NCBI GenBank assembly: GCA_009927485.1
Contig: RFMW01000212.1
Span: 1 to 34,041 of the forward strand
Direction of reading: 5' to 3'
From: Sphingobacteriia bacterium
GTDB lineage: Bacteria > Bacteroidota > Bacteroidia > UBA7662
Length of the DNA stretch: 34,041 bases
Positions 8,851 to 16,499 of this stretch are shown here, in pieces (position 1 is the stretch's first letter; every line of letters begins with the position of its first letter). The notes under the pieces were generated by a model. That model made no database searches. It was given only the letters and a program-made list of their open reading frames with translations, and was not told where the DNA came from. A program made the position numbers and the translations under genes.

Positions 8851-9297
8851 ATGCTCGGTCACGAAGGCGACGAATATTACATGGAACAAGCTTTGCGCTT
8901 GGCGCGGCAGGCCTATCGCATGGGCGAAATTCCCGTCGGGGCAGTCATTGTCCACGGAGGCAAAATTATCGGGCGGGGTCATAATCGTTGTGAACAACTC
9001 AACGACCCCACGGCTCATGCCGAAATGGAGGCGATCACCGCGGCTACCCACCAACTCAGCTCCAAATACCTCAACGAATGTACCCTCTATGTGACGCTTG
9101 AACCCTGCGTGATGTGCGCCGGGGCTTTGTTTTGGAGCCAAATAGGGCGCGTAGTGGCCGGGGCCTCGGACCCCAAGCGGGGCTTTACGCTTCACGGTTC
9201 GCTCTTACACCCCAAAACAGCCTGGTCCATGGGCCTTCTGCATGAGGAATGCGGCAGCCTGATGACGTCCTTCTTTCAATCGCTGCGGCATGGGTGA
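8851..9297 (+). CDS. tadA: tRNA adenosine(34) deaminase
   Basis: Converts A34 to inosine in the tRNA-Arg wobble position. The zinc site is complete: HAE at residues 56-58 with the catalytic Glu, and PCVMC (C86, C89). Length 148 aa is standard. The track begins at a TTG two codons earlier. I prefer the ATG giving MLGHEGDEYYMEQALRLA because the family commonly has a few residues before the first helix. An alternative ATG at 8881 would leave the fold nearly intact and fits the promoter position better. It overlaps the next gene by 8 bases. Confidence 0.94.
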   Translation: MLGHEGDEYYMEQALRLARQAYRMGEIPVGAVIVHGGKIIGRGHNRCEQLNDPTAHAEMEAITAATHQLSSKYLNECTLYVTLEPCVMCAGALFWSQIGRVVAGASDPKRGFTLHGSLLHPKTAWSMGLLHEECGSLMTSFFQSLRHG

Positions 9298-9919
9298 GCG
9301 CTGGTTTTACCTCCAAACCTTCTTCGAGGGCCTTTTGGTGGGTATCCCCTTTTGCTTAAGTCTGGGGCCCGTCATGTTTTCGGTTATTCAGAACAGCATT
9401 GAACACGGACGTTTGGTCGGTTTTATGTTGGCTGTCGGGGTTGTTATCGCGGACATCCTTCTCTTGGGAATCACCTTTTCGGGGGTTGAAAATTTGATAC
9501 CCGGGGAACTCAATTACCGAATGCCCGCTCAAATTATCGGGGGTTTACTTTTGATTGGAATGAGCCTTAACAATATTCTACGCAAATCTCGGGCTTCTTA
9601 CCAAAGCGTCGGTCACCGCTCGCTATGGCTGTATGTAGGCATGGGTTTTAGCATCAATTTCCTTAACCCGACCAATTGGATTTCGTGGTTAGCCATCATT
9701 GCCTACGCCTCCCAGGTTTTGGATTATAATTTCTACCAAAACATGAATTTTTTTGGGGGGATTGTGGTCAGTGTTTTGGCGACCGAAACGGCCATAGCCT
9801 TTGCAGCGCACCGTATAAAAAAATGGCTTACTCCCATGATAATGAGAAGAATACACCTTGGAACAGGGCTAGTTTTTGGAGTTTCAGGGCTCTACTTGTT
9901 GTACCGCTGTTTTTTTTGA
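9290..9919 (+). CDS. LysE-family transporter
   Basis: A 209-aa integral membrane protein of the LysE/RhtB exporter superfamily, which exports amino acids and small metabolites. About six hydrophobic segments are visible. The family signature is the N-terminal GLLVGIPFCLSLGPVMFSVI with later FSINFLNPTNWISWLA. Bacteroidota members often have this short form, and substrate is not assignable. It starts within the last codons of tadA and ends 7 bases before the methyltransferase start, so it looks like the middle gene of an operon. Confidence 0.88.
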   Translation: MGERWFYLQTFFEGLLVGIPFCLSLGPVMFSVIQNSIEHGRLVGFMLAVGVVIADILLLGITFSGVENLIPGELNYRMPAQIIGGLLLIGMSLNNILRKSRASYQSVGHRSLWLYVGMGFSINFLNPTNWISWLAIIAYASQVLDYNFYQNMNFFGGIVVSVLATETAIAFAAHRIKKWLTPMIMRRIHLGTGLVFGVSGLYLLYRCFF

Positions 9920-9926
9920 TCCACCC

Positions 9927-10739
9927 ATGCCTTACGATTTCCATCACGATCACGAATTTTACCTGGACTTCTTGGCACGCAATGCCCGCGATAGCATCAT
10001 GCCTTTTTGTTTGGAAGGCCTGCAGGCCCTCGACCCTTCGCGAAAAGGCTGGGAGGGCTTGGAGGTTTTGGAATTGGGTTGCGGCGAAGGAGGAAATTTA
10101 CTTCCCTTTGTGGAAGCGGGATGCCGGGGTACTGGTATTGACCTAAACCGCACCAAAATCGAATTTGGTCGTCAAAGAATGTCCAAATACACCCAGACCG
10201 GCCAAATGGACCTGCGCGCTGAGGATATCTACAATCCCGACATCGAGGAGGAATTTACGGTGCGTTTTGATTTGATTGTTCTCAAGGACGTTATTGAGCA
10301 TTTGCCGGACCAGCCCAGGGCCTTGAGGCAAATGCAGAAGTTCCTGAAGAACAACGGCTTGCTATTTATTGGCTGGCCCCCTTGGACCATGCCGTTTGGA
10401 GGTCACCAACAAATCGCTGAAGGCTGGATACAGAAATTTCCCTGGATCCACCTGTTACCAAGGTCTGCCTACGATTCGATCATTCGAATCACCGGTCAAA
10501 ATGCGGAAACCCGCGATGAATTGCTTTCCATCTACGATTGCGGAATCGGCATTCAACGGATGCATCGCATCGCCAAGGATTGCTCGATGCCAGTCCATCG
10601 TGAAGTCCATTACCTGATCAACCCTATTTACGCCTACAAGTTTGGCTTGAAAACCCGCAAACAATGGGGCATCGTCCGGGCATTACCTTATGTTAGAGAT
10701 TTTCTAACCACCTCGGTTTATCTTTTGTTAAGAAAGTAA
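9927..10739 (+). CDS. class I SAM-dependent methyltransferase
   Basis: 270 aa. SAM motif I is VLELGCGEGGNLLPF (residues 48-61) with the acidic ribose-binding residue in GTGIDLNRTK. Motif IV/post-motif is FDLIVLKDVIEHLPDQPRAL, followed by the core strands FLKNNGLLFIGWPPW. This is the Methyltransf_11/23 type that acts on small molecules or lipids; substrate unknown. The start MPYDFHHDHE lies just after the LysE stop. The longer track start is inside lysE in another frame. It is the last gene of the tadA unit, convergent with pnuC across 21 bases without a visible terminator. Confidence 0.9.
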   Translation: MPYDFHHDHEFYLDFLARNARDSIMPFCLEGLQALDPSRKGWEGLEVLELGCGEGGNLLPFVEAGCRGTGIDLNRTKIEFGRQRMSKYTQTGQMDLRAEDIYNPDIEEEFTVRFDLIVLKDVIEHLPDQPRALRQMQKFLKNNGLLFIGWPPWTMPFGGHQQIAEGWIQKFPWIHLLPRSAYDSIIRITGQNAETRDELLSIYDCGIGIQRMHRIAKDCSMPVHREVHYLINPIYAYKFGLKTRKQWGIVRALPYVRDFLTTSVYLLLRK

Positions 10740-10760
10740 CCAACGGCCTTGGTGTTTCGT

Positions 10761-11336
10761 TCAAGACGCAGTTTGACGGGTCCATTTCCACCAGCCCCTT
10801 ACGGCCAATCCCGCAAATACGCAGTATTGTAACGCCGTGGGGGTCATTCCTTTGTGGAGGTAGAGCCCTACTGACATCAGGTTGATTATCAACCACAAAG
10901 GCCAATTCCAACGGTAGCCTGCCGCCATCCAGAGCATCGCGGTAATGGCCAAGGACGAAGTCGTAGTGTCCCATAACACCACCGAGCTGTCCGTATAGTT
11001 TTTCAGCACAAACCAAAAGAGAAACCAAGCCAATAAGCCAAAGCCTAGTCCAAGGACCAAGCCCTGACGGGTCATGGCTTGAGCAAGATGGGTTTGGGTT
11101 TCGACTTGTCTTTTCTTCCACGAAACCCAGCCCACAACGCCCATGATGCTGTACCAGACATTGATTACCGCATCTGCATAGATTCCGTTGACTGCGCACA
11201 AGAAAATATAAAGAACCGTGCTTGCTACGCCGCTCAGATAACCGCGTCGATGGCCACTGCCCAAATCCCAAACTCCCCAAATCCCCAAAATCGCAGCCCC
11301 GGTTTCCACCCAAAAAGAGGGTCCCGGTACTTGCAT
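10761..11336 (-). CDS. pnuC: PnuC-family nicotinamide riboside (or related vitamin) transporter
   Basis: A 191-aa membrane protein with about seven hydrophobic segments. PnuC-like features are an early GIWGVWDLGSGHRRGYLSG, IYADAVINVWYSIMGVVGWV and the C-terminal WPLWLIINLMSVGLYLHKG. PnuC proteins take up nicotinamide riboside by facilitated diffusion, trapped by phosphorylation. Some relatives carry thiamine or riboflavin. The ATG overlaps the infB stop (TAATG), so translation is probably coupled and it is expressed with the nusA operon. No riboswitch is possible upstream because there is no leader. Confidence 0.87.
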   Translation of the reverse strand: MQVPGPSFWVETGAAILGIWGVWDLGSGHRRGYLSGVASTVLYIFLCAVNGIYADAVINVWYSIMGVVGWVSWKKRQVETQTHLAQAMTRQGLVLGLGFGLLAWFLFWFVLKNYTDSSVVLWDTTTSSLAITAMLWMAAGYRWNWPLWLIINLMSVGLYLHKGMTPTALQYCVFAGLAVRGWWKWTRQTAS

Positions 11337-14284
11337 TATAACTTGGCTTTTACCTCTACGCGATCATACCCCTCAATCAAGTCACCAACTTTGATGTCAT
11401 TAAAATTCTGGATGTTAAGACCGCATTCGTAGCCTGTGGCCACCTCTTTGACATCTTCTTTGAAGCGCTTGAGCGAGGCCAATTCCCCGGTATAAATGAC
11501 GACACCATCTCGGAGAACGCGAACCTTGGTGTTCCGGTTGATTTTGCCGTCCAAGACCATGCAACCTGCTACCGTGCCCACCTTGGTAATCTTGAAGACT
11601 TCGCGGATTTCGACGTTGGCCACCACCTTTTCTTCTACCGTAGGGGCTAGCATGCCTTCCATCGCGCTCTTGATTTCGTTGATTGCGTCGTAAATGATGG
11701 AATAGGTTCGAATATCAATTTCTTCTTGCTCCGCAAGACGTCGAACCGAGGCAAGGGGTCTCACCTGGAAGCCTACGATAATGGCGTCTGATGCAGAAGC
11801 CAACATCACATCGGTCTCCGTGATTTGACCAACGCCTTTGTGAATAACATTCACTTGGATCTGCTTGGTGGACAGCTGCAACAACGAATCGCTCAGAGCC
11901 TCCACCGATCCGTCCACATCCCCTTTGACGATGAGATTCAATTCCTTGAAGTTTCCAATGGCCAAACGGCGGCCAATTTCGTCCAAGGTAATGTGTTTGC
12001 GGGTACGCATTCCTTGTTCGCGCATGAGTTGTTGACGCTTCGTGCCAATTTCTCTTGCAGCAGATTCGCTTTCCGTTACGTAAAAACGCTCTCCTGATGT
12101 TGGCGCGCTGGCAAAACCCAAGACCTGCACCGGTTGCGCCGGGCCTACCTGACTGATTTTCTGTCCTCTTTCATTTTGAAGGACTTTCACGCGGCCATAA
12201 TGTGCCCCTGCCAAAATTGGATCACCGGAACGCAACGTCCCAGACTCGATCAAAACGGTGGCAACCACGCCTCGACCTTTGTCCAACGACGCCTCGATGA
12301 CCGTACCAACAGCGCGCTTGTCCGGATCGGCCGTTAACTCCAATACTTCGGCTTCCAATAGAATTTTCTCCAATAGCAAATCCACGTTCAAGCCTTTTTT
12401 GGCCGAGATTTCCTGGTCCTGGTACTTCCCCCCCCAACTTTCGACCAAAATATTCATTGCGGACAATTGCTCACGGATTTTCTCCGCATTGGCTTCGGGT
12501 CGATCAATTTTGTTAATCGCAAAAATCATGGGAACACCGGCCGCCTGGGCGTGACTAATGGCCTCCTTGGTTTGAGGCATGACCTTGTCATCTGCTGCGA
12601 TGACGATCACAACGATATCGGTCACCTTGGCACCGCGAGCACGCATGGCCGTAAAGGCTTCGTGACCCGGTGTATCAAGGAAGGTGATATGCTTACCATC
12701 GGGTAGGGCCACCTCGTATGCTCCGATATGCTGGGTAATCCCCCCGGCCTCACCGGCTATCACGTTAGCATTTCGGATATAATCCAAAAGCGAGGTCTTA
12801 CCGTGATCGACGTGACCCATGATGGTCACAATCGGGGCTCTGGGCTTCATGTTGTTCGGATCGCTTGGCTCTTCCAGCATGGGCTCATCGTCCGCCGCTG
12901 AAATGAAGCTGACGTCAAAACCAAATTCATCCGCTACAATAACAATTGTTTCTGCATCCAATCGCTGGTTGATGGTCACCACAATACCCAAGGCAAAACA
13001 TTTCATAATGACTTCCCCTACAGCTACATCCATCAATCCTGCCAATTCCCCGGTGGTGATAAATTCTGTAAGTTGCAATTTGGTCTTGCCATCGCGAGTC
13101 TGCTGCGACGAACCCGTGTTCGCGGCTTCTTCACCTTCAAGACGACGCAACTGCTTTTTGAATTTGGCACGGCTCCCTGTTCCCTTTCCTCCTTGGAGGC
13201 GGGCCAACGTGGCCTTGATTTGATCTTGAATTTCCTTTTCGGTCGGTTCGGCTTTGGGGCCAGAACCTGTACCCGCTGGTCCTCGACGGCCGGCTTGATC
13301 ACCAACCCGTCCTCGGGGAGGCCTTGCCGAAACCGACCCTACACCGCTAACGCTGGGTCTTTGGTTGGGGTCTGCCGCAGCTCCAGGTTCCGGCGTGCTG
13401 CCGTCAACCCTTTTCCGTTTTCTTTTGCCCACCTGGTCCGTCGCGGAGGAAGCAACCGGCTTACGTTTTTGGAATTGACTGACATCTATTTTTCCTAAGA
13501 CGGTGGTTCCTTGCAATCGATCCGCCACAGCGCGCACCAATTCCTCTGGCGTATCTTTCTTTTCGCCTTCCGGCTTGTTCTCTTCCGATGAGGGCGCTGG
13601 TTGGGTCTCTGCTGTTGGATTTTCTTTTGGGGCGGCGGTAGGTTTGGCTCCCTTGGATACGGCTGCTGGCTCCGCACCCTCGCCTTGGAGTTGATTTTCA
13701 GGGGTTGGTTCCTGGGCGGGCGTTGTTGCTTCCGCCTCCGACGAATCGCTTTTTTTCTTTGATTTTTTGGGACCTTTGGTCGCCTCTGTGGACAAATCAA
13801 TTTTGCCCACTACTTTGAGCCCTGTTACAGGCTCTGCCTTGGCCTCGACCACGGGCTCTGGGGTGGGTGTATGATCCGGGGTCTTTTCCGGCTCGGGAAC
13901 TACCGCTTCGGTTTTAGGAGCCTTGGGGAGCTCCGCTTCTGCCTTCTTGGCCTTGGCCGGGGTGGTGGCCGTGTTGGTTCCCATTCCTTTGATCAGAACC
14001 TCCTTCTGTTCAGCTCTTGATTTAGGTGACTGGCTAACGGATTTCTGGTCAAGCACCAAATCCTCCTTCCCGGCTTTACCAATATGGATTTGGGCAGCTT
14101 GTTCTTTGATCTTTTTGTCCTGACCAAAATCCCTCAGGAGCGCCTGGTACATTTCGTCCGTGATCTTGGCATTTGGATTCGACTCGACACTAAATCCTTT
14201 GGATGCCAGATGCTCCACCAAGTGCTGAACACTGATGTTGAACTCTGTTGCGGCTTTTTTGACTCTGACGGTTCCTTCGGACAT
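11336..14284 (-). CDS. infB: translation initiation factor IF-2
   Basis: GTPase that places initiator tRNA on the 30S subunit. 982 aa. The N-terminal IF2N motif ([21 protein letters not shown]) is followed by a long charged, Pro/Ala/Lys-rich region (about residues 70-390). That region holds two related motifs, VVGKIDLST and [10 protein letters not shown] second IF2N-type segment ([15 protein letters not shown]) precedes the G domain: GHVDHGKT (490-497), DTPGH (537-541) and NKID (591-594). Beta-barrel and C-terminal tRNA-binding domains follow, complete to RVEVKAKL. The long linker is typical for Bacteroidota. Third gene of rimP-nusA-infB, 54 bases after nusA. Confidence 0.98.
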   Translation of the reverse strand: MSEGTVRVKKAATEFNISVQHLVEHLASKGFSVESNPNAKITDEMYQALLRDFGQDKKIKEQAAQIHIGKAGKEDLVLDQKSVSQSPKSRAEQKEVLIKGMGTNTATTPAKAKKAEAELPKAPKTEAVVPEPEKTPDHTPTPEPVVEAKAEPVTGLKVVGKIDLSTEATKGPKKSKKKSDSSEAEATTPAQEPTPENQLQGEGAEPAAVSKGAKPTAAPKENPTAETQPAPSSEENKPEGEKKDTPEELVRAVADRLQGTTVLGKIDVSQFQKRKPVASSATDQVGKRKRKRVDGSTPEPGAAADPNQRPSVSGVGSVSARPPRGRVGDQAGRRGPAGTGSGPKAEPTEKEIQDQIKATLARLQGGKGTGSRAKFKKQLRRLEGEEAANTGSSQQTRDGKTKLQLTEFITTGELAGLMDVAVGEVIMKCFALGIVVTINQRLDAETIVIVADEFGFDVSFISAADDEPMLEEPSDPNNMKPRAPIVTIMGHVDHGKTSLLDYIRNANVIAGEAGGITQHIGAYEVALPDGKHITFLDTPGHEAFTAMRARGAKVTDIVVIVIAADDKVMPQTKEAISHAQAAGVPMIFAINKIDRPEANAEKIREQLSAMNILVESWGGKYQDQEISAKKGLNVDLLLEKILLEAEVLELTADPDKRAVGTVIEASLDKGRGVVATVLIESGTLRSGDPILAGAHYGRVKVLQNERGQKISQVGPAQPVQVLGFASAPTSGERFYVTESESAAREIGTKRQQLMREQGMRTRKHITLDEIGRRLAIGNFKELNLIVKGDVDGSVEALSDSLLQLSTKQIQVNVIHKGVGQITETDVMLASASDAIIVGFQVRPLASVRRLAEQEEIDIRTYSIIYDAINEIKSAMEGMLAPTVEEKVVANVEIREVFKITKVGTVAGCMVLDGKINRNTKVRVLRDGVVIYTGELASLKRFKEDVKEVATGYECGLNIQNFNDIKVGDLIEGYDRVEVKAKL

Positions 14285-14338
14285 TCTGTTGGGGTCTGGT
14301 TAAAAGGTATAGGGCTTAATGTTCTAGGGACGCTTGGT

Positions 14339-15607
14339 TTATTCGAATTCTGATCTCAGGATTGCCAAAACCTGGGCGGCGGTTTCTTCTTCAAGTTCCG
14401 TGCGTCGCACCAATTCTTCCAACCCAATTTTGATGACCGACTTTGCGGTGTCGCAACCCAAGGCCTTGAGTTCGTCAAGAACCCATCCCTCAATTTCGTC
14501 TGAAAATTCATCCAAATCAACATCGGAATCATCTTCTTGTACATCCCGGAACACGTCAATTTCATAACCCGTGAGCTTAGCGGCCAATCGGATATTATGC
14601 CCCCCTTTGCCAATAGCCAAGGATACTTGGTCCGGTTTGAGGAACACGTTGACCTTCATCGTTTCTTTGTTAATCTCCAGGCTCACCACCCTGGCCGGAC
14701 TCATGGCGCGCTGGATAAAGAGTTCCAGGTTGTTGGTATAATTGATGACATCGATGCTCTCGTTGCGGAGCTCCCTGACAATGCCGTGGATCCTGGAACC
14801 CTTCATACCCACGCAGGCGCCTACCGGATCGATTCGGTCATCGTAGCTTTCCACCGCAACCTTGGCCCTTTCGCCCGGTTCCCTAACAATACTTTTAATG
14901 GTAATCAAACCGTCGAAGATTTCCGGAACCTCCATTTCCATTAATCTCGCCAAGAAAGCTGGATCGGTCCGCGAAATAATAATCCGTGGGGTAATGTTCT
15001 GCATTTCCACGCGAAGAATTACCGCCTTTAGGGCATCCCCTTTTTTGTAAAAATCAGCCGGTATTTGTTCGTTTTTGGGTAAAATAAGCTCATTACCCTC
15101 ATCATCCAGGACCAATATTTCCTTTTTCCAAATTTGATAGACCTCCCCGGTGATGATATCCCCAACCCTATCCTTGTATTTCTTGTAAATATTGTCTTTC
15201 TCTAATTCCAAAATACGTTGTACCAAGGTCTGCCTTGCGGCAAGTACTGCACGACGACCGAAATCCTCCAATTTAATCTCGTCGGATACCTCTTCACCAA
15301 CCTCAAAATCAGGCTCAATCAACTGCGCTTCCTCCAGGGAAATCTTATCCGGCATTCCCAATTCTTCCGAATCATTCTCAACAATTTCCCTGTTCCGCCA
15401 AATTTCAAGGTCCCCCTTTTCGGTATTCAAAATAACATCAAAGTTCTCGTCTGTTCCAAATTTGCGTTTCACCATGCTTCGAAATACATCTTCCATAATT
15501 CTCATCATGGTTGCACGATCAATGTTCCTAAACTCTTTGAATTCAGAGAAAGAAGTAATCAGAACTTGATTTTGATTGACGGGTTGGGGTTTGGTTTTAA
15601 CAGCCAT
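14339..15607 (-). CDS. nusA: transcription termination/antitermination factor NusA
   Basis: Binds RNA polymerase and nascent RNA to control pausing, termination and antitermination. 422 aa. The N-terminal polymerase-binding domain spans about residues 14-135. The S1 domain follows (VGDIITGEVYQIWKKEILVL, from 148). KH domains are marked by DPVGACVGMKGSRIHGIV (260-277) and VSLAIGKGGHNIRLAAKLTG (328-347). An acidic linker (about 356-372) precedes a C-terminal helix-hairpin-helix segment. The latter is short and single, as usual outside Proteobacteria. It is separated from rimP by a 128-base AT-rich gap containing a palindrome. Confidence 0.98.
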   Translation of the reverse strand: MAVKTKPQPVNQNQVLITSFSEFKEFRNIDRATMMRIMEDVFRSMVKRKFGTDENFDVILNTEKGDLEIWRNREIVENDSEELGMPDKISLEEAQLIEPDFEVGEEVSDEIKLEDFGRRAVLAARQTLVQRILELEKDNIYKKYKDRVGDIITGEVYQIWKKEILVLDDEGNELILPKNEQIPADFYKKGDALKAVILRVEMQNITPRIIISRTDPAFLARLMEMEVPEIFDGLITIKSIVREPGERAKVAVESYDDRIDPVGACVGMKGSRIHGIVRELRNESIDVINYTNNLELFIQRAMSPARVVSLEINKETMKVNVFLKPDQVSLAIGKGGHNIRLAAKLTGYEIDVFRDVQEDDSDVDLDEFSDEIEGWVLDELKALGCDTAKSVIKIGLEELVRRTELEEETAAQVLAILRSEFE

Positions 15608-15713
15608 AACAAGGAAATAAAAGTATTTTCAAATTAAGAATTAAGGTAATGGGCAAGAATAGTGCACTGTTGAATTATGTTTTGGAATGTGGTTTGGAAT
15701 CTCTATTTATATG

Positions 15714-15725
15714 ACAAATATTTGT
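15714..15725. promoter_or_regulatory. 12-bp palindrome ACAAATATTTGT between rimP and nusA
   Basis: A perfect 12-bp palindrome lies in the 128-base AT-rich gap, with imperfect flanking TTAT/ATAA symmetry. It could be an operator or a weak hairpin. In AT-rich DNA a chance origin is quite possible. Confidence 0.35.
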
Positions 15726-15735
15726 ATAACAATTT

Positions 15736-16263
15736 TTAAAAAATCACCACCTTGGCTTCTTTGATTTCTGGAAAGGTTACAGTGCTATCTAAGCCGTCTT
15801 TTCCTTTCAATACCAATTTGGAGGCATCCGCCTCCATCAAACTCCCCATAAATACTGTCCCGTTGAGCAGTGTGATTTTCAATTGACGGCCTAGATGCTG
15901 AGGATACTGCCTACTCAAAACCAACGGGGCTTCGGCTCCAGGTGATCCAACCTCCAAGACTATAGGGCCTTGCCAACCATGTTCATCAATCAGTTTACCC
16001 AGAGAACGGTTAAGCGTTGCACATGCATCTATATTGACGCCCTGGTCGCCATCAACCTTAACCAAAAGCCTTCGAGAATCGGATGACCATTGTATCCCAA
16101 CGACGAAATGCGCAGTGCCCTCCAGGGCGCGTTCGATATGCCCGGCCACTTGGCTCTTCAAATCGGCTAATAATTCCGGAGTTTGAGGCGGAGCCATCTC
16201 TTCCGCACCCCGAATCCGGTCTGTAGCCCTTGTTTTGCTTGTAACCTGCGCTTTGGGTGGCAT
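15736..16263 (-). CDS. rimP: ribosome maturation factor RimP
   Basis: Assists maturation of the 30S subunit. It has the two-domain RimP form: N-terminal alpha/beta part with VKVDGDQGVNIDACATLNRSL and VLEVGSPGAEAPLVLSRQY (the conserved SPG segment), then the SH3-like C-terminal domain LKITLLNGTVFMGSLMEA. As annotated it is 175 aa. The second ATG (16197, MAPPQTPEL) would give 153 aa, the commoner length, so the first 22 residues are doubtful. First gene of rimP-nusA-infB-pnuC, with a -7 box and a terminator-like hairpin in its leader. Confidence 0.92.
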   Translation of the reverse strand: MPPKAQVTSKTRATDRIRGAEEMAPPQTPELLADLKSQVAGHIERALEGTAHFVVGIQWSSDSRRLLVKVDGDQGVNIDACATLNRSLGKLIDEHGWQGPIVLEVGSPGAEAPLVLSRQYPQHLGRQLKITLLNGTVFMGSLMEADASKLVLKGKDGLDSTVTFPEIKEAKVVIF

Positions 16264-16316
16264 TCCTGTTTGGTATAAATCGTTTGTGGCTTGTTACAAA
16301 ATTTAAACAAAAGAAA

Positions 16317-16334
16317 AGGGGGCTTGCGCCCCCT
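16317..16334 (-). terminator. terminator-like hairpin in the rimP leader (possible attenuator)
   Basis: On the minus strand AGGGGGC-GCAA-GCCCCCT forms a 7-bp GC-rich stem with a GCAA tetraloop, followed by TTTCTTTTG. This is the form of an intrinsic terminator. It lies 53 bases upstream of the rimP start, and its stem begins 12 bases downstream of a perfect -7 box. It could attenuate the operon or stabilise the 5' end. No gene lies between it and the previous terminator, so ordinary gene-end termination does not explain it. Confidence 0.65.
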
Positions 16335-16346
16335 CCATTTCTGCTG

Positions 16347-16354
16347 CAAATATA
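16347..16354 (-). promoter_or_regulatory. -7 box (TATATTTG) for rimP-nusA-infB-pnuC
   Basis: The minus strand reads TATATTTG, a perfect TAnnTTTG, downstream of the previous gene's terminator and 83 bases before the rimP ATG. No good -33 TTTG is seen at 19-21 bases. Confidence 0.55.
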
Positions 16355-16432
16355 CATCTTTTGACTGCCCATGCGCCATTTGATTTTACCACCACTGTTG
16401 AGGCTCTTCCACGCCAAAGAGTCGCCTAAAAC

Positions 16433-16461
16433 AAAACCGCCCCCTTTCGGAGGCGGTTTTT
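16433..16461 (-). terminator. intrinsic terminator of the collagen-like gene
   Basis: AAAACCGCC...GGCGGTTTT forms a 9-bp stem with extra inner C:G pairs. The minus strand continues TTTTGTTTTAG. It is 31 bases beyond the stop of the collagen-like gene. The plus strand also has a T run, so it may work both ways. Confidence 0.8.
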
Positions 16462-16483
16462 AATAATCCCATAGGATCTACAA

Positions 16484-16499
16484 GCCCAATTTTATGGGC
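16484..16499. other. small hairpin spanning a stop codon
   Basis: GCCCA-ATTTTA-TGGGC pairs around the stop codon of the collagen-like gene. Only five base pairs; significance doubtful. Confidence 0.3.

Noticed and set aside
11330-11340. Riboswitch ahead of pnuC
   Set aside because: pnuC starts within the infB stop, so no leader exists.
13495-13800. ORFs opposite or within the infB linker (13495-13800, 13503-13694 and similar)
   Set aside because: Produced by the biased Lys/Pro/Ala-rich IF-2 linker codons.
16058-16417. 119-aa minus ORF overlapping rimP and its leader
   Set aside because: Different frame from rimP, spans the terminator-like hairpin, and shows no recognisable domain.
16335-16432. 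Possible tRNA or sRNA gene between the two hairpins
   Set aside because: No cloverleaf or conserved tRNA arm could be found; the region is best read as a terminator-promoter gap.
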